Below are positions 7,396 through 16,008 of a stretch of 53,985 bases of DNA, piece after piece. The stretch is from Sphingomonas faeni (GTDB taxonomy: Bacteria > Pseudomonadota > Alphaproteobacteria > Sphingomonadales > Sphingomonadaceae), in the NCBI RefSeq assembly GCF_003053745.1, contig NZ_QAYE01000013.1, positions 1 through 53,985 of the forward strand. Direction: 5' to 3'. Positions within the stretch are counted from its first letter, which is position 1. Every line of letters starts with the position of its first letter. The position numbers were made by a program, and so were the translations under genes. The notes beneath the pieces are model-generated. The model did no database searches. It was not told where the DNA came from and saw only the letters and a list, made by a program, of their open reading frames with translations.

Positions 7396-8682
7396 TTAGC
7401 GCCTTAGCCCCACGTCATAGACCGACCGGAAATCGAAGTCCTTGGCGACGAAGATCGCAGCGGTGTCACCCTGGTTCTTCTTCAGGATCGGTTTGATGTT
7501 CATCGTATTCTGAAGCACCGTTTGTCCGGTTTGCCCCGGAACCTGGGTCGTATTGCTACCCTCATTGGCAAGTGCTCGACCGGCGATCTGCGAGGCATCC
7601 TCCAGCACCGAGATGACGAGCCCGATGCCGAACCGCGCCCAGAACTGCGTATCCACACCGCCCGGAAGCCCTGCGCGACCGAGACTGTCGGCCGCGGGCG
7701 AACCGAGATCGACCGCAACACCACGGGGGGTCAGAGCGCGGGTCCAAAGCACGAACAGGCGAGCCTGCCCCTGCGTGATGCCGCCCGAATACTGCCCAAG
7801 CACCTTGGTCCCCTTGTCGATGAGGACGATGCGACCGTTCTCGGAATAGACGTCGTGATTGATGACGCACGACACGAACCCGGCCTGCGTCGAATTGATC
7901 GCGGTCTGAAGCGTGCAGGGGATCACCGTACCGGCGCTCAGCAGCAGGTTCCGATCGGCGACCATGGTGGCGCGCACGGTCTGGATCGCGGAGTGGCTGA
8001 GCTGGTCGTTGAAATCGGTCGCGCCCTTTGCCGGCGCAGCCGGCGCATCGTCACCCGACGGCCCGAACCCGCTTGCGCCGAACCCTTGTCGCGCAACTGT
8101 GGATTGCCCGCCACGCGACCCATCGCCTTGGCCCGCCCCTTGCTGCCCTTCCATCCCCGCGCCAGGCACGGCCGATGCCGTGCCGGTATTGCCGAAGGCC
8201 ATGATCGGCGATCGCCGCGCCGCATCCGCCATCGCGCGAGCTTGCTCGGCCCGTCGCTGCGCCGGCGACTGCTGCCCGTTTGACGCGGTGGTGGTTGTCG
8301 AGACGGGGTTCCCGTTCGCATCCGCAACCTGGGTGCCGGCCGCTGGCGTAATCGGTCGCCCGAACACGTCAGTCTGCACAGCGTTAGGTTGCCCAAGCTG
8401 GCCCGCCAACGCCGCCCGCTGCGCGTTCGCAGAGCCCATCACATCGTCCACAGATCGCTCGCTGGCCTTAGCGGGCTGAGCTGCCGACGCCGTGCTGGCG
8501 GACTGGTGGAACGCGCTATAGCCGATCATGAGGCCACCCATCGTGCCGAGGAGACCGACCCCGGCGCCGATCAAGGCGATGTTGCCCCACCCGCCACTGC
8601 GTGCGACCGGGCTATCGATGTCGCTCGAAGGGACGGTATCCGCAGCGACGTCGCCGCCCCGGTCAATGACGGTGCTGACCAT
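7396..8682 (-). CDS. virB10: VirB10 channel scaffold protein
   Basis: A 428-aa bitopic protein spanning inner membrane to outer membrane. A short cytoplasmic tail is followed by one transmembrane helix (about 32-55, WGNIALIGAGVGLLGTMGGL). A long Gln/Ala/Pro-rich periplasmic linker (60-215) leads into the conserved TrbI/VirB10 beta-barrel domain. That domain contains LLSAGTVIPCTLQTAINS, SENGRIVLIDKGTKVLGQY and the antenna region near FWARFGIGLVISVLED. It begins one base after the virB9 stop. The length and domain order are typical. Confidence 0.95.
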   Translation of the reverse strand: MVSTVIDRGGDVAADTVPSSDIDSPVARSGGWGNIALIGAGVGLLGTMGGLMIGYSAFHQSASTASAAQPAKASERSVDDVMGSANAQRAALAGQLGQPNAVQTDVFGRPITPAAGTQVADANGNPVSTTTTASNGQQSPAQRRAEQARAMADAARRSPIMAFGNTGTASAVPGAGMEGQQGAGQGDGSRGGQSTVARQGFGASGFGPSGDDAPAAPAKGATDFNDQLSHSAIQTVRATMVADRNLLLSAGTVIPCTLQTAINSTQAGFVSCVINHDVYSENGRIVLIDKGTKVLGQYSGGITQGQARLFVLWTRALTPRGVAVDLGSPAADSLGRAGLPGGVDTQFWARFGIGLVISVLEDASQIAGRALANEGSNTTQVPGQTGQTVLQNTMNIKPILKKNQGDTAAIFVAKDFDFRSVYDVGLRR

Positions 8683-8683
8683 G

Positions 8684-9691
8684 TTACTGTCCCTTCACTT
8701 TACGTTCGACCACATTGGAGACGGTGCCCGTGCGATCGCCGCGATCATTGCGCAGCGGCGCCTCGTTGTAGATGCACAGCACCGTCGAACCGCGCCGGAG
8801 GCGGATCTGACGATAGACCGCATGGATCACGACGAAATCCTCGCGAACATCGTAGGGGACGATGGTCTCGATGCCGTCGACGTCGACCGCGAAGAGCGAG
8901 GGGATATCGGCGTGGCCCGGATAGCGCAGTACCGTGAACTCGCCATTGTCGGAGATCTCGGTCGGTTGCAGCGCGGAGTCGCCCTGCACCGTATAATTCA
9001 TGTTCCGAGTGCCCTCGATTACGGCATGGTCGAGCGCTGCCTGGGCGACGTTCGTCTCGATTGCCTTGGCGGTTTGCGCCTGGGCGAGCTGCACCTGGAG
9101 CGCCGCCATGGCGCGTTCCTCGCGCGGATAATGGAAGCGGACACCGTACATCGTATCGCCCGTTCCGAGCGATAGATTGAAATGGTAGGTTCGCGGCGTT
9201 CCGCCCGCGTTCGTGATGACGATCAGGTTCGTCCCGCCCGCCTTCTCACGCGGCTTCAGGAAGACGACGTTCCCGACCGGGGCGATTTGCCACGACACCG
9301 TGTCGCCGAGTGCCGCCTGCGTCACCGTCTCGCCGGGACCGAACTGAATCTCGATCGCGTGGCGGAAACTGCCGACGATCGTCACCACCTGGTCGGGATC
9401 GTAATTGACGTTGCGGACGCGCGCGTCTTTCCCGCCTGGGACGGGAGTCTCCGACGCAAACGCCGCTTTTGGCATCAACGTGACCGCAGCGGCCCCGACG
9501 ATCGAAAGCGCGATGAGGCGTTGCCAAACCGCACCAACCGAGCGCCAGAACCAGCTTTTCGAGCCGGTATCTGTCACCACCAATTCTGTGGTTGATGGTG
9601 ACAGGCGAACAGCTAGCTTCTTGCGAAGCTCTGGCATGAAGGGGACGACGACGCGCTCGCCATCGTCCGGAATTGTTGGCCGATCGCTCAT
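8684..9691 (-). CDS. virB9: VirB9 outer-membrane channel component with N-terminal extension
   Basis: A 335-aa protein from ATG 9691 (MSDRPTIPDDGERV), supported by GGAGG six bases upstream; the start is one base from the virB8 stop. The VirB9/TrbG domain starts near residue 85 (RVRNVNYDPDQVVTIVG) and ends with the C-terminal domain YGVRFHYPREE through YNEAPLRNDR, which normally binds VirB7. Unusually, the signal-like hydrophobic segment (58-73, followed by AFAS) is preceded by about 57 polar residues rather than starting the protein. This suggests a cytoplasmic tail or a very long signal sequence. Confidence 0.9.
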   Translation of the reverse strand: MSDRPTIPDDGERVVVPFMPELRKKLAVRLSPSTTELVVTDTGSKSWFWRSVGAVWQRLIALSIVGAAAVTLMPKAAFASETPVPGGKDARVRNVNYDPDQVVTIVGSFRHAIEIQFGPGETVTQAALGDTVSWQIAPVGNVVFLKPREKAGGTNLIVITNAGGTPRTYHFNLSLGTGDTMYGVRFHYPREERAMAALQVQLAQAQTAKAIETNVAQAALDHAVIEGTRNMNYTVQGDSALQPTEISDNGEFTVLRYPGHADIPSLFAVDVDGIETIVPYDVREDFVVIHAVYRQIRLRRGSTVLCIYNEAPLRNDRGDRTGTVSNVVERKVKGQ

Positions 9692-9692
9692 C

Positions 9693-10370
9693 TCACGCCT
9701 CCGGATCGGAACGATAATTGACGACCTGGAAGCCGAGCGGATCGATGTTGCGATCCTTCTCATGCTCGGGCGCCGTGGTGTACCGGAAGGTCAGGATCGC
9801 GTTCCAATTCTGCGCGACCGGTGTGTTCTGACCGATTGTGATGATCTTGGTGTAGCGGACCTGCGCGACCGTCGGGCTGAGGAAGCTGATCGTCCGGATC
9901 GAGATCGAGACGAAGCCCTTCTCACCGTAGATGTTGGACGGCGCGTTCTTGTTGTTCGCCGAGACACCGTTCAGGTAACGCGCGCCCTCAAGCTGGTCGC
10001 TCATCAGCATCACGGCATAGGCGTTCTCGCGTGCAGCGTCGTTCAGCCAGCCTTCGCGCATCCGCACATATTGCGAGATGAAGTAGCGGTTGACCGCATC
10101 GTCGTAGGTGCGCGGCTGCGGCCCCGTCAGGGCCGTGATAACCTGCGTTTCGCCGGACGACTTATCGACCCGGATGACATAGGGCTCGACGGTCTTCAGC
10201 GGGGCCAGCATCGCCACGGCTGCAACCGACGCTACGGCGAGGGTGCAGGCCCCCGCGGCAACACCCCAAGCGATCTTCCTGGACTGGATCGCCGCCCGCA
10301 TACGGTCGTATTCCCACGTCCTCGAGGTCTCGAAGTATTTCTCTTTATCTTCGGACTTCACCGCGCCCAT
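9693..10370 (-). CDS. virB8: VirB8 inner-membrane assembly factor
   Basis: A 225-aa bitopic protein from ATG 10370 (MGAVKSEDKEKYF); the longer open frame upstream overlaps the lipoprotein gene and lacks support. A cytoplasmic segment of about 33 residues with EYDRMRAAIQSRKIAW precedes the transmembrane helix (34-56). The NTF2-like periplasmic domain follows (VEPYVIRVDKSSGETQVI, AVNRYFISQYVRMREGW, QVRYTKIITIGQN). VirB8 nucleates the inner-membrane complex and contacts VirB9 and VirB10. Position and length are typical. Confidence 0.93.
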   Translation of the reverse strand: MGAVKSEDKEKYFETSRTWEYDRMRAAIQSRKIAWGVAAGACTLAVASVAAVAMLAPLKTVEPYVIRVDKSSGETQVITALTGPQPRTYDDAVNRYFISQYVRMREGWLNDAARENAYAVMLMSDQLEGARYLNGVSANNKNAPSNIYGEKGFVSISIRTISFLSPTVAQVRYTKIITIGQNTPVAQNWNAILTFRYTTAPEHEKDRNIDPLGFQVVNYRSDPEA

Positions 10371-10383
10371 GGCGTCGATCCCT

Positions 10384-10791
10384 TCAGCAGGAGGAGTAGG
10401 ACAGCGCGACACCCGGCTGGGGCGTACCTCGCGCTGGTCGCGGAACATTCATCGTCCCAGGGCCGATCGGCGTAGCCGGTGCTGTGTCAGGCGTCTGGGA
10501 CGGGGAAGGCGTGGGTGCCGAAGCGGGCGTGTCATCCCGCAGCAACACGGGATCCGACGGTGCGACAGGAGCCGGCGCCGGTGTCGTCGCACTGCTTGGC
10601 GGCGCGACCATCGACTGATTCGTGCCTTGCTGCGACGCCGGAAGCGGCACCGGCAGGCTGGGCAGGATCGTCCCGTATAGGTTCGCTGGGCGGCGATGCT
10701 TGCCGTCACAAACCGATGGCGGTTTAATGTGAGTCCCGGTGCAGCCGCTAAGCGCGACGGCGCCTAACGCCACGATGGTGAGCCTTTTCAT
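10384..10791 (-). CDS. virB7: VirB7-like lipoprotein
   Basis: A 135-aa protein starting at ATG 10791 with signal sequence MKRLTIVALGAVALSGC. Cys17 is the lipidation site in the lipobox LSGC. After lipidation it would sit in the outer membrane with VirB9. The mature part is a low-complexity Pro/Ala/Thr/Ser-rich chain (about residues 60-125) with a C-terminal LSYSSC. It is longer than a classical VirB7 of 45-60 residues. The call rests on lipobox plus position between virB6 and virB8. A cysteine at the very end could form a disulfide with a partner. Confidence 0.7.
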   Translation of the reverse strand: MKRLTIVALGAVALSGCTGTHIKPPSVCDGKHRRPANLYGTILPSLPVPLPASQQGTNQSMVAPPSSATTPAPAPVAPSDPVLLRDDTPASAPTPSPSQTPDTAPATPIGPGTMNVPRPARGTPQPGVALSYSSC

Positions 10792-10865
10792 ACGGTCTCC
10801 GTTCGTATCTTTGCCGCGCGGGCGGTGTGCGTGATCCATGGCCCGAAAGCGGCTAATCAGCCGAT

Positions 10866-11927
10866 CTACGACAAGCGATTTGCCGATCCGCCTAAGCCGC
10901 GTCCTGCGCCTGGCTTGTTCCCCTGCGTGGCGCGCTTAAACATGAGCCGGTTCGCAGCCATGTTCATGCCGGTTTGCAGGAAGCCATGGCCACCAGAGGA
11001 GGCGCCACCTGCGATGCCAGCAGCAATTGCTGGCGACTGGAAGAAGAATATCGAGCCGACAATGTATATTGCGCAACAAACCAAGCTCGCAGCAAGGATG
11101 AGATCGGCTGATAAAGTAAAGGTCGTACCCTCGATGGTCACGAAGCCGGAGCCGTCCCCAACAGAGTTCATTATACCGTCCATTGCTGCCTCCTGAAGGC
11201 CAGTAATGAAATTCGTCATGATCGCCATGACGACCATCAATAGAATAAAGTTGACGGTCTGCTTCAGCCAACCATCAAACAGCCAGCGAGACGAGTTGAA
11301 CAGCAGACAAGCAAGCGCGAGCGGCGCAAGGGCGACGCAAATTGCAACCGACAGTTTGGCGAAGATAACGATACAAAAACCGATCGAGGCGGAAAGAAAT
11401 GCAAAAACGTAAAGAAGGCCGATGCAAGAATAAGTGATTACCCAGCACCTAAGCTGAATAAGTGGCGTACGTACATCGGTTAGACCCTTTGAAGGCATCA
11501 ACTGTACCTTTGCGTTAGCCAAACTCATCTTGCTTGCGAGCTTGCCAGTATCGGAGACATACGTATCGAAAGTAGTGCCAGGGTTCGTGACAGGAGTGCC
11601 CGACCCCGCCGCGATGATCTCACTTGGCAGGTTCGTCACTACATTGACGACGAACGCCGAGTAGCCGACGGCGCCCGCAGCGGCGAGCACGAACCCGACT
11701 TTGCCCGCTTGAAAGACCAGCTCTCGTAGGGGGGCTTGTATCGCGCCCCTTAGAACTGCAAAGCCTAGCAGAAGAAAATAGATTATTGCGGCCAGCCCAA
11801 GTGGCGCAGCAACGAATATAACGAGCCCGGAGCCAAATGAGGCAACAGACGTCGTGATAGCCGTCTCCACGTACGAATACATCGTCGTAAACAACGTCAT
11901 GATATTGATTGGAGTGGCGGCTGGCAT
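10866..11927 (-). CDS. virB6: VirB6 polytopic inner-membrane channel protein
   Basis: A 353-aa protein with about six transmembrane helices: LVIFVAAPLGLAAIIYFLLLGFAV, VGFVLAAAGAVGYSAFVV, WVITYSCIGLLYVFAFLSASIGF, LSVAICVALAPLALACLLF, FILLMVVMAIMTNF and LILAASLVCCAIYIVGSIFF. A periplasmic loop lies between helices 2 and 3. The central 'SVAICVALAPLALACLLF...WLFDGWLKQTVNFILL' matches the conserved VirB6/TrbL core with its Trp. The Gly-rich C-terminus is cytosolic. AAGG lies 10 bases before the ATG. Base composition is slightly lower in GC than its neighbours. Confidence 0.92.
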   Translation of the reverse strand: MPAATPINIMTLFTTMYSYVETAITTSVASFGSGLVIFVAAPLGLAAIIYFLLLGFAVLRGAIQAPLRELVFQAGKVGFVLAAAGAVGYSAFVVNVVTNLPSEIIAAGSGTPVTNPGTTFDTYVSDTGKLASKMSLANAKVQLMPSKGLTDVRTPLIQLRCWVITYSCIGLLYVFAFLSASIGFCIVIFAKLSVAICVALAPLALACLLFNSSRWLFDGWLKQTVNFILLMVVMAIMTNFITGLQEAAMDGIMNSVGDGSGFVTIEGTTFTLSADLILAASLVCCAIYIVGSIFFFQSPAIAAGIAGGASSGGHGFLQTGMNMAANRLMFKRATQGNKPGAGRGLGGSANRLS

Positions 11928-11971
11928 ATTTGCTATACCTTAAGATACAGAAGCGGGGTTACACCGAAAAA

Positions 11972-12241
11972 TCACTTTCTTCTTGTATTAGCATTATAGA
12001 AATCGCTCGCGCTTTTCGCGGCGGCTGCCTCGGTGACAGATATGTTGGCTTCCTCGGTTGTGGAGCAATACCTGGGTTTCTGTTCAGCGGTGAGGTGGCT
12101 ATACTGACCCGTATCACATTTCGTTTGCCACTCCTTGAGCAAAGGGCGGTTGGCGATCAGCTCCTGTGCTGTCGGTACGGCGACCTCTTGTTGGCAGCCG
12201 CAAACAATGAGCACTGCGGAAAATGGCAAGAACTTCTTCAT
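11972..12241 (-). CDS. eexN: EexN-like entry-exclusion lipoprotein
   Basis: An 89-aa lipoprotein from ATG 12241 (MKKFLPFSAVLIVCGCQQ), with AGGA seven bases upstream; an in-frame GTG at 12247 is less likely. A lipobox (LIVC or VCGC) gives outer- or inner-membrane anchoring. The mature part, TAQELIANRPLLKEWQTKCDTGQYS through CSTTEEAN, has the two spaced cysteines and helical pattern of EexN proteins, which block redundant entry of the same plasmid. Placement between virB5 and virB6 is the usual one. Its last 12 residues (DFYNANTRRK type) closely resemble the VirB5 C-terminus. Confidence 0.75.
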   Translation of the reverse strand: MKKFLPFSAVLIVCGCQQEVAVPTAQELIANRPLLKEWQTKCDTGQYSHLTAEQKPRYCSTTEEANISVTEAAAAKSASDFYNANTRRK

Positions 12242-12243
12242 TT

Positions 12244-12966
12244 TCACTTCCTGATCGTATTCGCATCGTAGAAAGCGGCGGCATTACGTGCTGCCGCGGC
12301 TTCTGCGCCGCTATTTGCCAGATTGGCCTCACCAGCTTGTGCCATCTGGATTGCCTGCATCTTGAGCATGTCGTTCTGAAGCTGTGCCTGCTCGACCGAG
12401 ATCCGCGTTTGAAGATCCATGACGTCTTTTGGGTCCTTCGCTACCGACAGTTGCTCACGGAGCTGGTCGAGGCCCTGCATCCGGGTCTGCGCGACGCTAA
12501 GCGTGTTCTCGCCCAGAGCGGCAGTCGCCGCAGCCGACCCAGTGGCGTCCTTGAGAGACTGCGCGTAAGCGGCGTCAGCGGATGATCCGCTTGCCGAGAG
12601 CGCGTAGCGAGACTGGATGTTGCTCGCCAAGCCGGACAGTGATCCAAGCTTGGTCAAGTCGCCTCCCGTCAGTGTCGCGACATCGATCGTCGTGTTCGGA
12701 AGGAGGTTGCGCACCTGCGAATTGAGGAGCTGCGGCGCGATGCTGTTGACGTTGGTCAGCTTCGAGAGCGAATTGAACGAGTCCTGCGCCTGCTGAATTT
12801 GCTGCTTGCCCTGGTCGATCATCTTGACCGTATTCTGGACCTGCGCGAGCGCCTGCACGTAGGTCGAGGTATCGAACACGGGGATACCCTGGGCAGCAGC
12901 CGGCGACGCGAACGCAGCGAGCGCGACCGGCGCGGCTGCAACCATGACGATGTGCTTTAGCGACAT
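12244..12966 (-). CDS. virB5: VirB5 minor pilus component
   Basis: A 240-aa exported protein from ATG 12966 (MSLKHIVMVAAAPVALAAF) with a signal peptide cleaved near PAAAQG. The mature protein is a long helical hairpin (YVQALAQVQNTVKMIDQGKQQIQQAQDSFNSLSKLTN and the C-terminal LQTRISVEQAQLQNDMLKMQAIQMAQ) around a small globular part, the TraC/VirB5 fold. VirB5 caps the pilus and affects recipient recognition. Its C-terminus reads NAAAFYDANTIRK. The stop lies only 2 bases before the eexN start, and its own start is 1 base from the virB4 stop. Confidence 0.92.
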   Translation of the reverse strand: MSLKHIVMVAAAPVALAAFASPAAAQGIPVFDTSTYVQALAQVQNTVKMIDQGKQQIQQAQDSFNSLSKLTNVNSIAPQLLNSQVRNLLPNTTIDVATLTGGDLTKLGSLSGLASNIQSRYALSASGSSADAAYAQSLKDATGSAAATAALGENTLSVAQTRMQGLDQLREQLSVAKDPKDVMDLQTRISVEQAQLQNDMLKMQAIQMAQAGEANLANSGAEAAAARNAAAFYDANTIRK

Positions 12967-12967
12967 G

Positions 12968-15331
12968 TCAGCTTCTCCTTTGGTTGGCGTAGAAATGCGG
13001 CAGCCACGCCACGGGATCGTTGCCCGCATGGGCAATGGCGTCCTCCATGGCGACGAGCGTTTCCTCGCGGCCAGAAAGCACTTTCAACTCGTTCGGCATC
13101 CCACCCAGATCGAGCTTCGCCACGATCGAGGTATGCCCCTGCTTGACCAGGAAGGTGCGGCTCTCCGGGGTCAGATCCTCCCGAATCAAGCGAAACTCCG
13201 CCTCCGTCAGGCCCAAGCCGTCGCAATAATCTGACCGCTTCGCGTCCGAATTGGGCAACAGGATCTTGGTCGCCGTCTGCTCGATGATCGAGTGCGCGAT
13301 CGGCGAGCGCAGCGCATCGGCCGGCGACTGTGTGCCGAACACCATGAAGGCGTTGCGCTTACGGAAGGTTTTCAGGCCGTCCTGCGCAAAGGCGCGGAAC
13401 GCATCATCCTCAAGCGCCTTCCAGAACTCGTCCACGTCGACCACGACACGCTGCCCGTTCAGCAGCTCGTCGACACGGTGGAACAGGTACAGCATCGTCG
13501 GCGTGCGGATTTCCGGGTTTTCCAAGAAGTCCGTCATGTCGAACCCGACGAACTGCGCCGCCATCGACACCTCGTCCTCCGGTCCGTCGAACGCCCAGCC
13601 GAGCGGTCCGCCAAGGCACCAGCGCTCGAGCCGCGCCCCGATGCCCTCGGCATCGGAGTACCCCAACATCTCGCGCAGTGCGCTGAACGAGCGCGATGGC
13701 GCCGGCAGGCGCATCACAGCGTCGATACCCTCATCAATCAGTCGCTCTTCGGCGACGCTGAGCGGGCGGTTATCGCGGCGCACCAGCACGCGGATGAACT
13801 GCCGCAGGAACGCAATGTTGTGCGGGCTGGCGGTCAGCCCCTTCAGCGGTGCAAAGCCGGTCGGCTCGCCATTACGCAACGCCAGATAGGTGCCGCCACA
13901 GGCGCGTACGAAGATCTCCGCACCGCGATCCTTGTCGAAGAAGACCTGCTTGGCGCCGGTCTTTTCGAGCTGCGCTTGCAGGAAGTTTTGCAGCACCGTC
14001 TTACCACCGCCTGTCGGGCCGATGATGAGCGTGTGGCCGATATCGGCGCGGTGGAAATTGAACCAGAACGACGAGCCCGCCCGCGTCTTCAGCAGCGTGA
14101 CCGCCTCGCCCCAGTGATTCCCAGACTTGCGACCGGCCGGGAAGGTGTAGAACGGGCTGAGCGCCGCAAAATTGCGCGTGTTGATGACCGCAGGGCGTGC
14201 GCGCATCCGGAAGTTGCCGGGAAGCTGCGCCCAGAACGCAGCTTCCAACGCTACGTCCTCGCGCGCCATCACCATGCCCGTATCGGCCGCGGCCGATCGG
14301 GCGATCGACAGCCGTTCCAGCAACCGCTTCGGATCCTCGTCGATCACCGAAATCGACAGATGATGCTCACCCATGGCGAAGCGGTTCGCCATGAGATCGT
14401 CGACACCCTCGAGCAGCTCCTCCGCCTGACTGACACCGGCGTCGTCCGACGACACCATCTGCTTGTATTTTTTCGTGAAGCGATCGCTCGCAACCGACTT
14501 CACCAGCGGCGCGAAGCTTTGGGTCAGAACAAACGGGAAATCGAGCGTCAGCAGGCTGTTGAACTGCCCGCTCCGCGTGCTGGCGACATATTCGCGGACC
14601 CCGAACATGCCGAGGTAATGGGATATGTGCGGCAAGCGGATCTCGGCCGCTTCACGGCCAAACACGATGCGCGAGGAATAGAGCGCCTGACCGAGCCTGC
14701 CGTTGAGCAGTGGGATACGAATGCGATCGCCGGTCAGGATGAAGTGCAATACCTCCATCGGTTCCGAAAACATGACGCCGTTATGCTCGTAGAGCGACAA
14801 CGTCTCCGGCGCGACGTCGGCGAGCAGCGATTCAAAATCGCGGCATTTGTCCGCCATGAGCGTCATCGCGCGATCATCGATCTCGGTGTCGGCCTGCTTC
14901 GAGAAGATGCGCCCCACCTGATCGCCAGCCATGCTCGACGGGCGCACGAGGATCGTGACGTAAAACTCGTTATGGTAGAGAACCTTCTCGCGCAGCGTCT
15001 CCGCGTACCTGTCCTGCAACTGACGCGCGAAGGCGGAGTGAAAATCGCCTTCGAGAACCGGGTCGGTCGCAGTGCGCACAAGATGCGTCCACATCGCCAC
15101 GCGATCATCACCGATCGAGCGCCACGCGATGTTGAGCTTGCTATGCCAGGTGTTGAGGTCGGAGATGTCGCTGGTCTCGAACGGCCGTCCATCGACGCGG
15201 TACATGCGCATGAGCGAGCCGTCTTCGAGCGCGACCAGTGTGTCGTCGGCGTGTCGCGTATAGGGGATGAACTTGATGTCATCCGCCTCACGAAGCGTGA
15301 TCTTCTTATGCTTCAGCTTGGAATCAGTCAT
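12968..15331 (-). CDS. virB4: VirB4 secretion ATPase
   Basis: A 787-aa ATPase, the largest and most conserved part of the channel base. The N-terminal CagE/TrbE domain (about 1-400) has IPYTRHADDTLVALEDGSLMR. The C-terminal RecA-like domain carries Walker A IIGPTGGGKTVLQ (about 438-447), Walker B RVVVDVDEFW (about 630) and the downstream FGTQSPADALRSPIAHSI motif. The start at 15331 overlaps the virB3 end by 8 bases. Length and motif spacing are normal, so it is probably functional. The 722-aa open frame on the opposite strand is a codon-bias shadow of this gene. Confidence 0.96.
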   Translation of the reverse strand: MTDSKLKHKKITLREADDIKFIPYTRHADDTLVALEDGSLMRMYRVDGRPFETSDISDLNTWHSKLNIAWRSIGDDRVAMWTHLVRTATDPVLEGDFHSAFARQLQDRYAETLREKVLYHNEFYVTILVRPSSMAGDQVGRIFSKQADTEIDDRAMTLMADKCRDFESLLADVAPETLSLYEHNGVMFSEPMEVLHFILTGDRIRIPLLNGRLGQALYSSRIVFGREAAEIRLPHISHYLGMFGVREYVASTRSGQFNSLLTLDFPFVLTQSFAPLVKSVASDRFTKKYKQMVSSDDAGVSQAEELLEGVDDLMANRFAMGEHHLSISVIDEDPKRLLERLSIARSAAADTGMVMAREDVALEAAFWAQLPGNFRMRARPAVINTRNFAALSPFYTFPAGRKSGNHWGEAVTLLKTRAGSSFWFNFHRADIGHTLIIGPTGGGKTVLQNFLQAQLEKTGAKQVFFDKDRGAEIFVRACGGTYLALRNGEPTGFAPLKGLTASPHNIAFLRQFIRVLVRRDNRPLSVAEERLIDEGIDAVMRLPAPSRSFSALREMLGYSDAEGIGARLERWCLGGPLGWAFDGPEDEVSMAAQFVGFDMTDFLENPEIRTPTMLYLFHRVDELLNGQRVVVDVDEFWKALEDDAFRAFAQDGLKTFRKRNAFMVFGTQSPADALRSPIAHSIIEQTATKILLPNSDAKRSDYCDGLGLTEAEFRLIREDLTPESRTFLVKQGHTSIVAKLDLGGMPNELKVLSGREETLVAMEDAIAHAGNDPVAWLPHFYANQRRS

Positions 15332-15659
15332 TGCCGAAATGCTTCCGCTTCACGCCTTTGGCGAGGCGAACGGGAGAGTAACTTCCGCCCCCCCAGAACT
15401 TGCGATTCTTGGATAGAAAGCCCGTCTGGAACCACAGGCCCCACAGCCGGAACGCGTTGAAGTCGTAGTGACAGATCGCGCGTGCCGGCAGGTAGAGCGC
15501 CCCGAACAAGGCCAGGGGGTAGAAGGGATTATGGAATATCCCCCAGAACACCATGCAGACCATGATGATCGGCAGGATCGCCTCGAGCGGTAATCCCATG
15601 AACACCGATGGCCTGGTCAGGGCGAGGAACACTCTATCCTCGGCGAGCTTGTCTTCCAC
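15324..15659 (-). CDS. virB3: VirB3 inner-membrane protein
   Basis: A 111-aa protein with GTG start (MEDKLAEDRVFLALTRPSVFMGLP). Two adjacent hydrophobic segments, LEAILPIIMVCMVFWGIF and NPFYPLALFGALYLPARAIC, form the VirB3 hairpin that docks to VirB4. The 'LTRP' motif before the first helix is characteristic of the family. It overlaps virB4 by 8 bases and follows virB2 with a one-base gap, so translation is probably coupled. Confidence 0.92.
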   Translation of the reverse strand: MEDKLAEDRVFLALTRPSVFMGLPLEAILPIIMVCMVFWGIFHNPFYPLALFGALYLPARAICHYDFNAFRLWGLWFQTGFLSKNRKFWGGGSYSPVRLAKGVKRKHFGND

Positions 15660-15660
15660 T

Positions 15661-15987
15661 TTACGCCGAGCCGCCCATCCAGCCGACGATCGTCGCGGCC
15701 GAGAAGATGATGCCGATACCGATCAGCACCGTGACCGCTTTGCCCCAGTCCATCCGGCCGGTCAGCTTGGCATAGCCGACCGCCATCACGGCAATCACGC
15801 CGACGACCGAGGCGACCGTCGTCATCCACGTCTTGATCGTGCCGAGCCCGGTCTCGATCGACGTACCACCGCTCTGTGCGAGGGCGGGCTGCGCGATCGC
15901 AACGAGGACAACCACACCGGCGATGCCCATAATTTGGCGTGCACGGCGATCGGACATCATCCGGCCCATCGGCTGAGTGAACTTCAT
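15661..15987 (-). CDS. virB2: VirB2 major pilin
   Basis: A 108-aa prepilin. The start at 15987 (MKFTQPMGRMM) is preferred over 15999 because GGAG lies six bases upstream of it. A long signal region ends near ALAQSGG, then the mature pilin has two hydrophobic helices, TWMTTVASVVGVIAVMAVGYA and AVTVLIGIGIIFSAATIVGW, separated by a short charged loop KLTGRMDWGK. This is the VirB2/TrbC layout, and the product would polymerise into the conjugative pilus. The gene order virB2-B3-B4 is conserved. Confidence 0.92.
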   Translation of the reverse strand: MKFTQPMGRMMSDRRARQIMGIAGVVVLVAIAQPALAQSGGTSIETGLGTIKTWMTTVASVVGVIAVMAVGYAKLTGRMDWGKAVTVLIGIGIIFSAATIVGWMGGSA

Positions 15988-16008
15988 ACGGGTCTCCATG
16001 GCTTGCGT

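Noticed and set aside
9405..10475. 356-aa open frame on the plus strand
   Set aside because: Antisense to virB9, virB8 and the end of the virB7-like gene. No recognisable fold.
13292..15460. 722-aa open frame on the plus strand
   Set aside because: It lies entirely opposite virB4 and virB3, has no domain signature and is extremely rich in Arg/His/Val. It is a codon-bias shadow of virB4.
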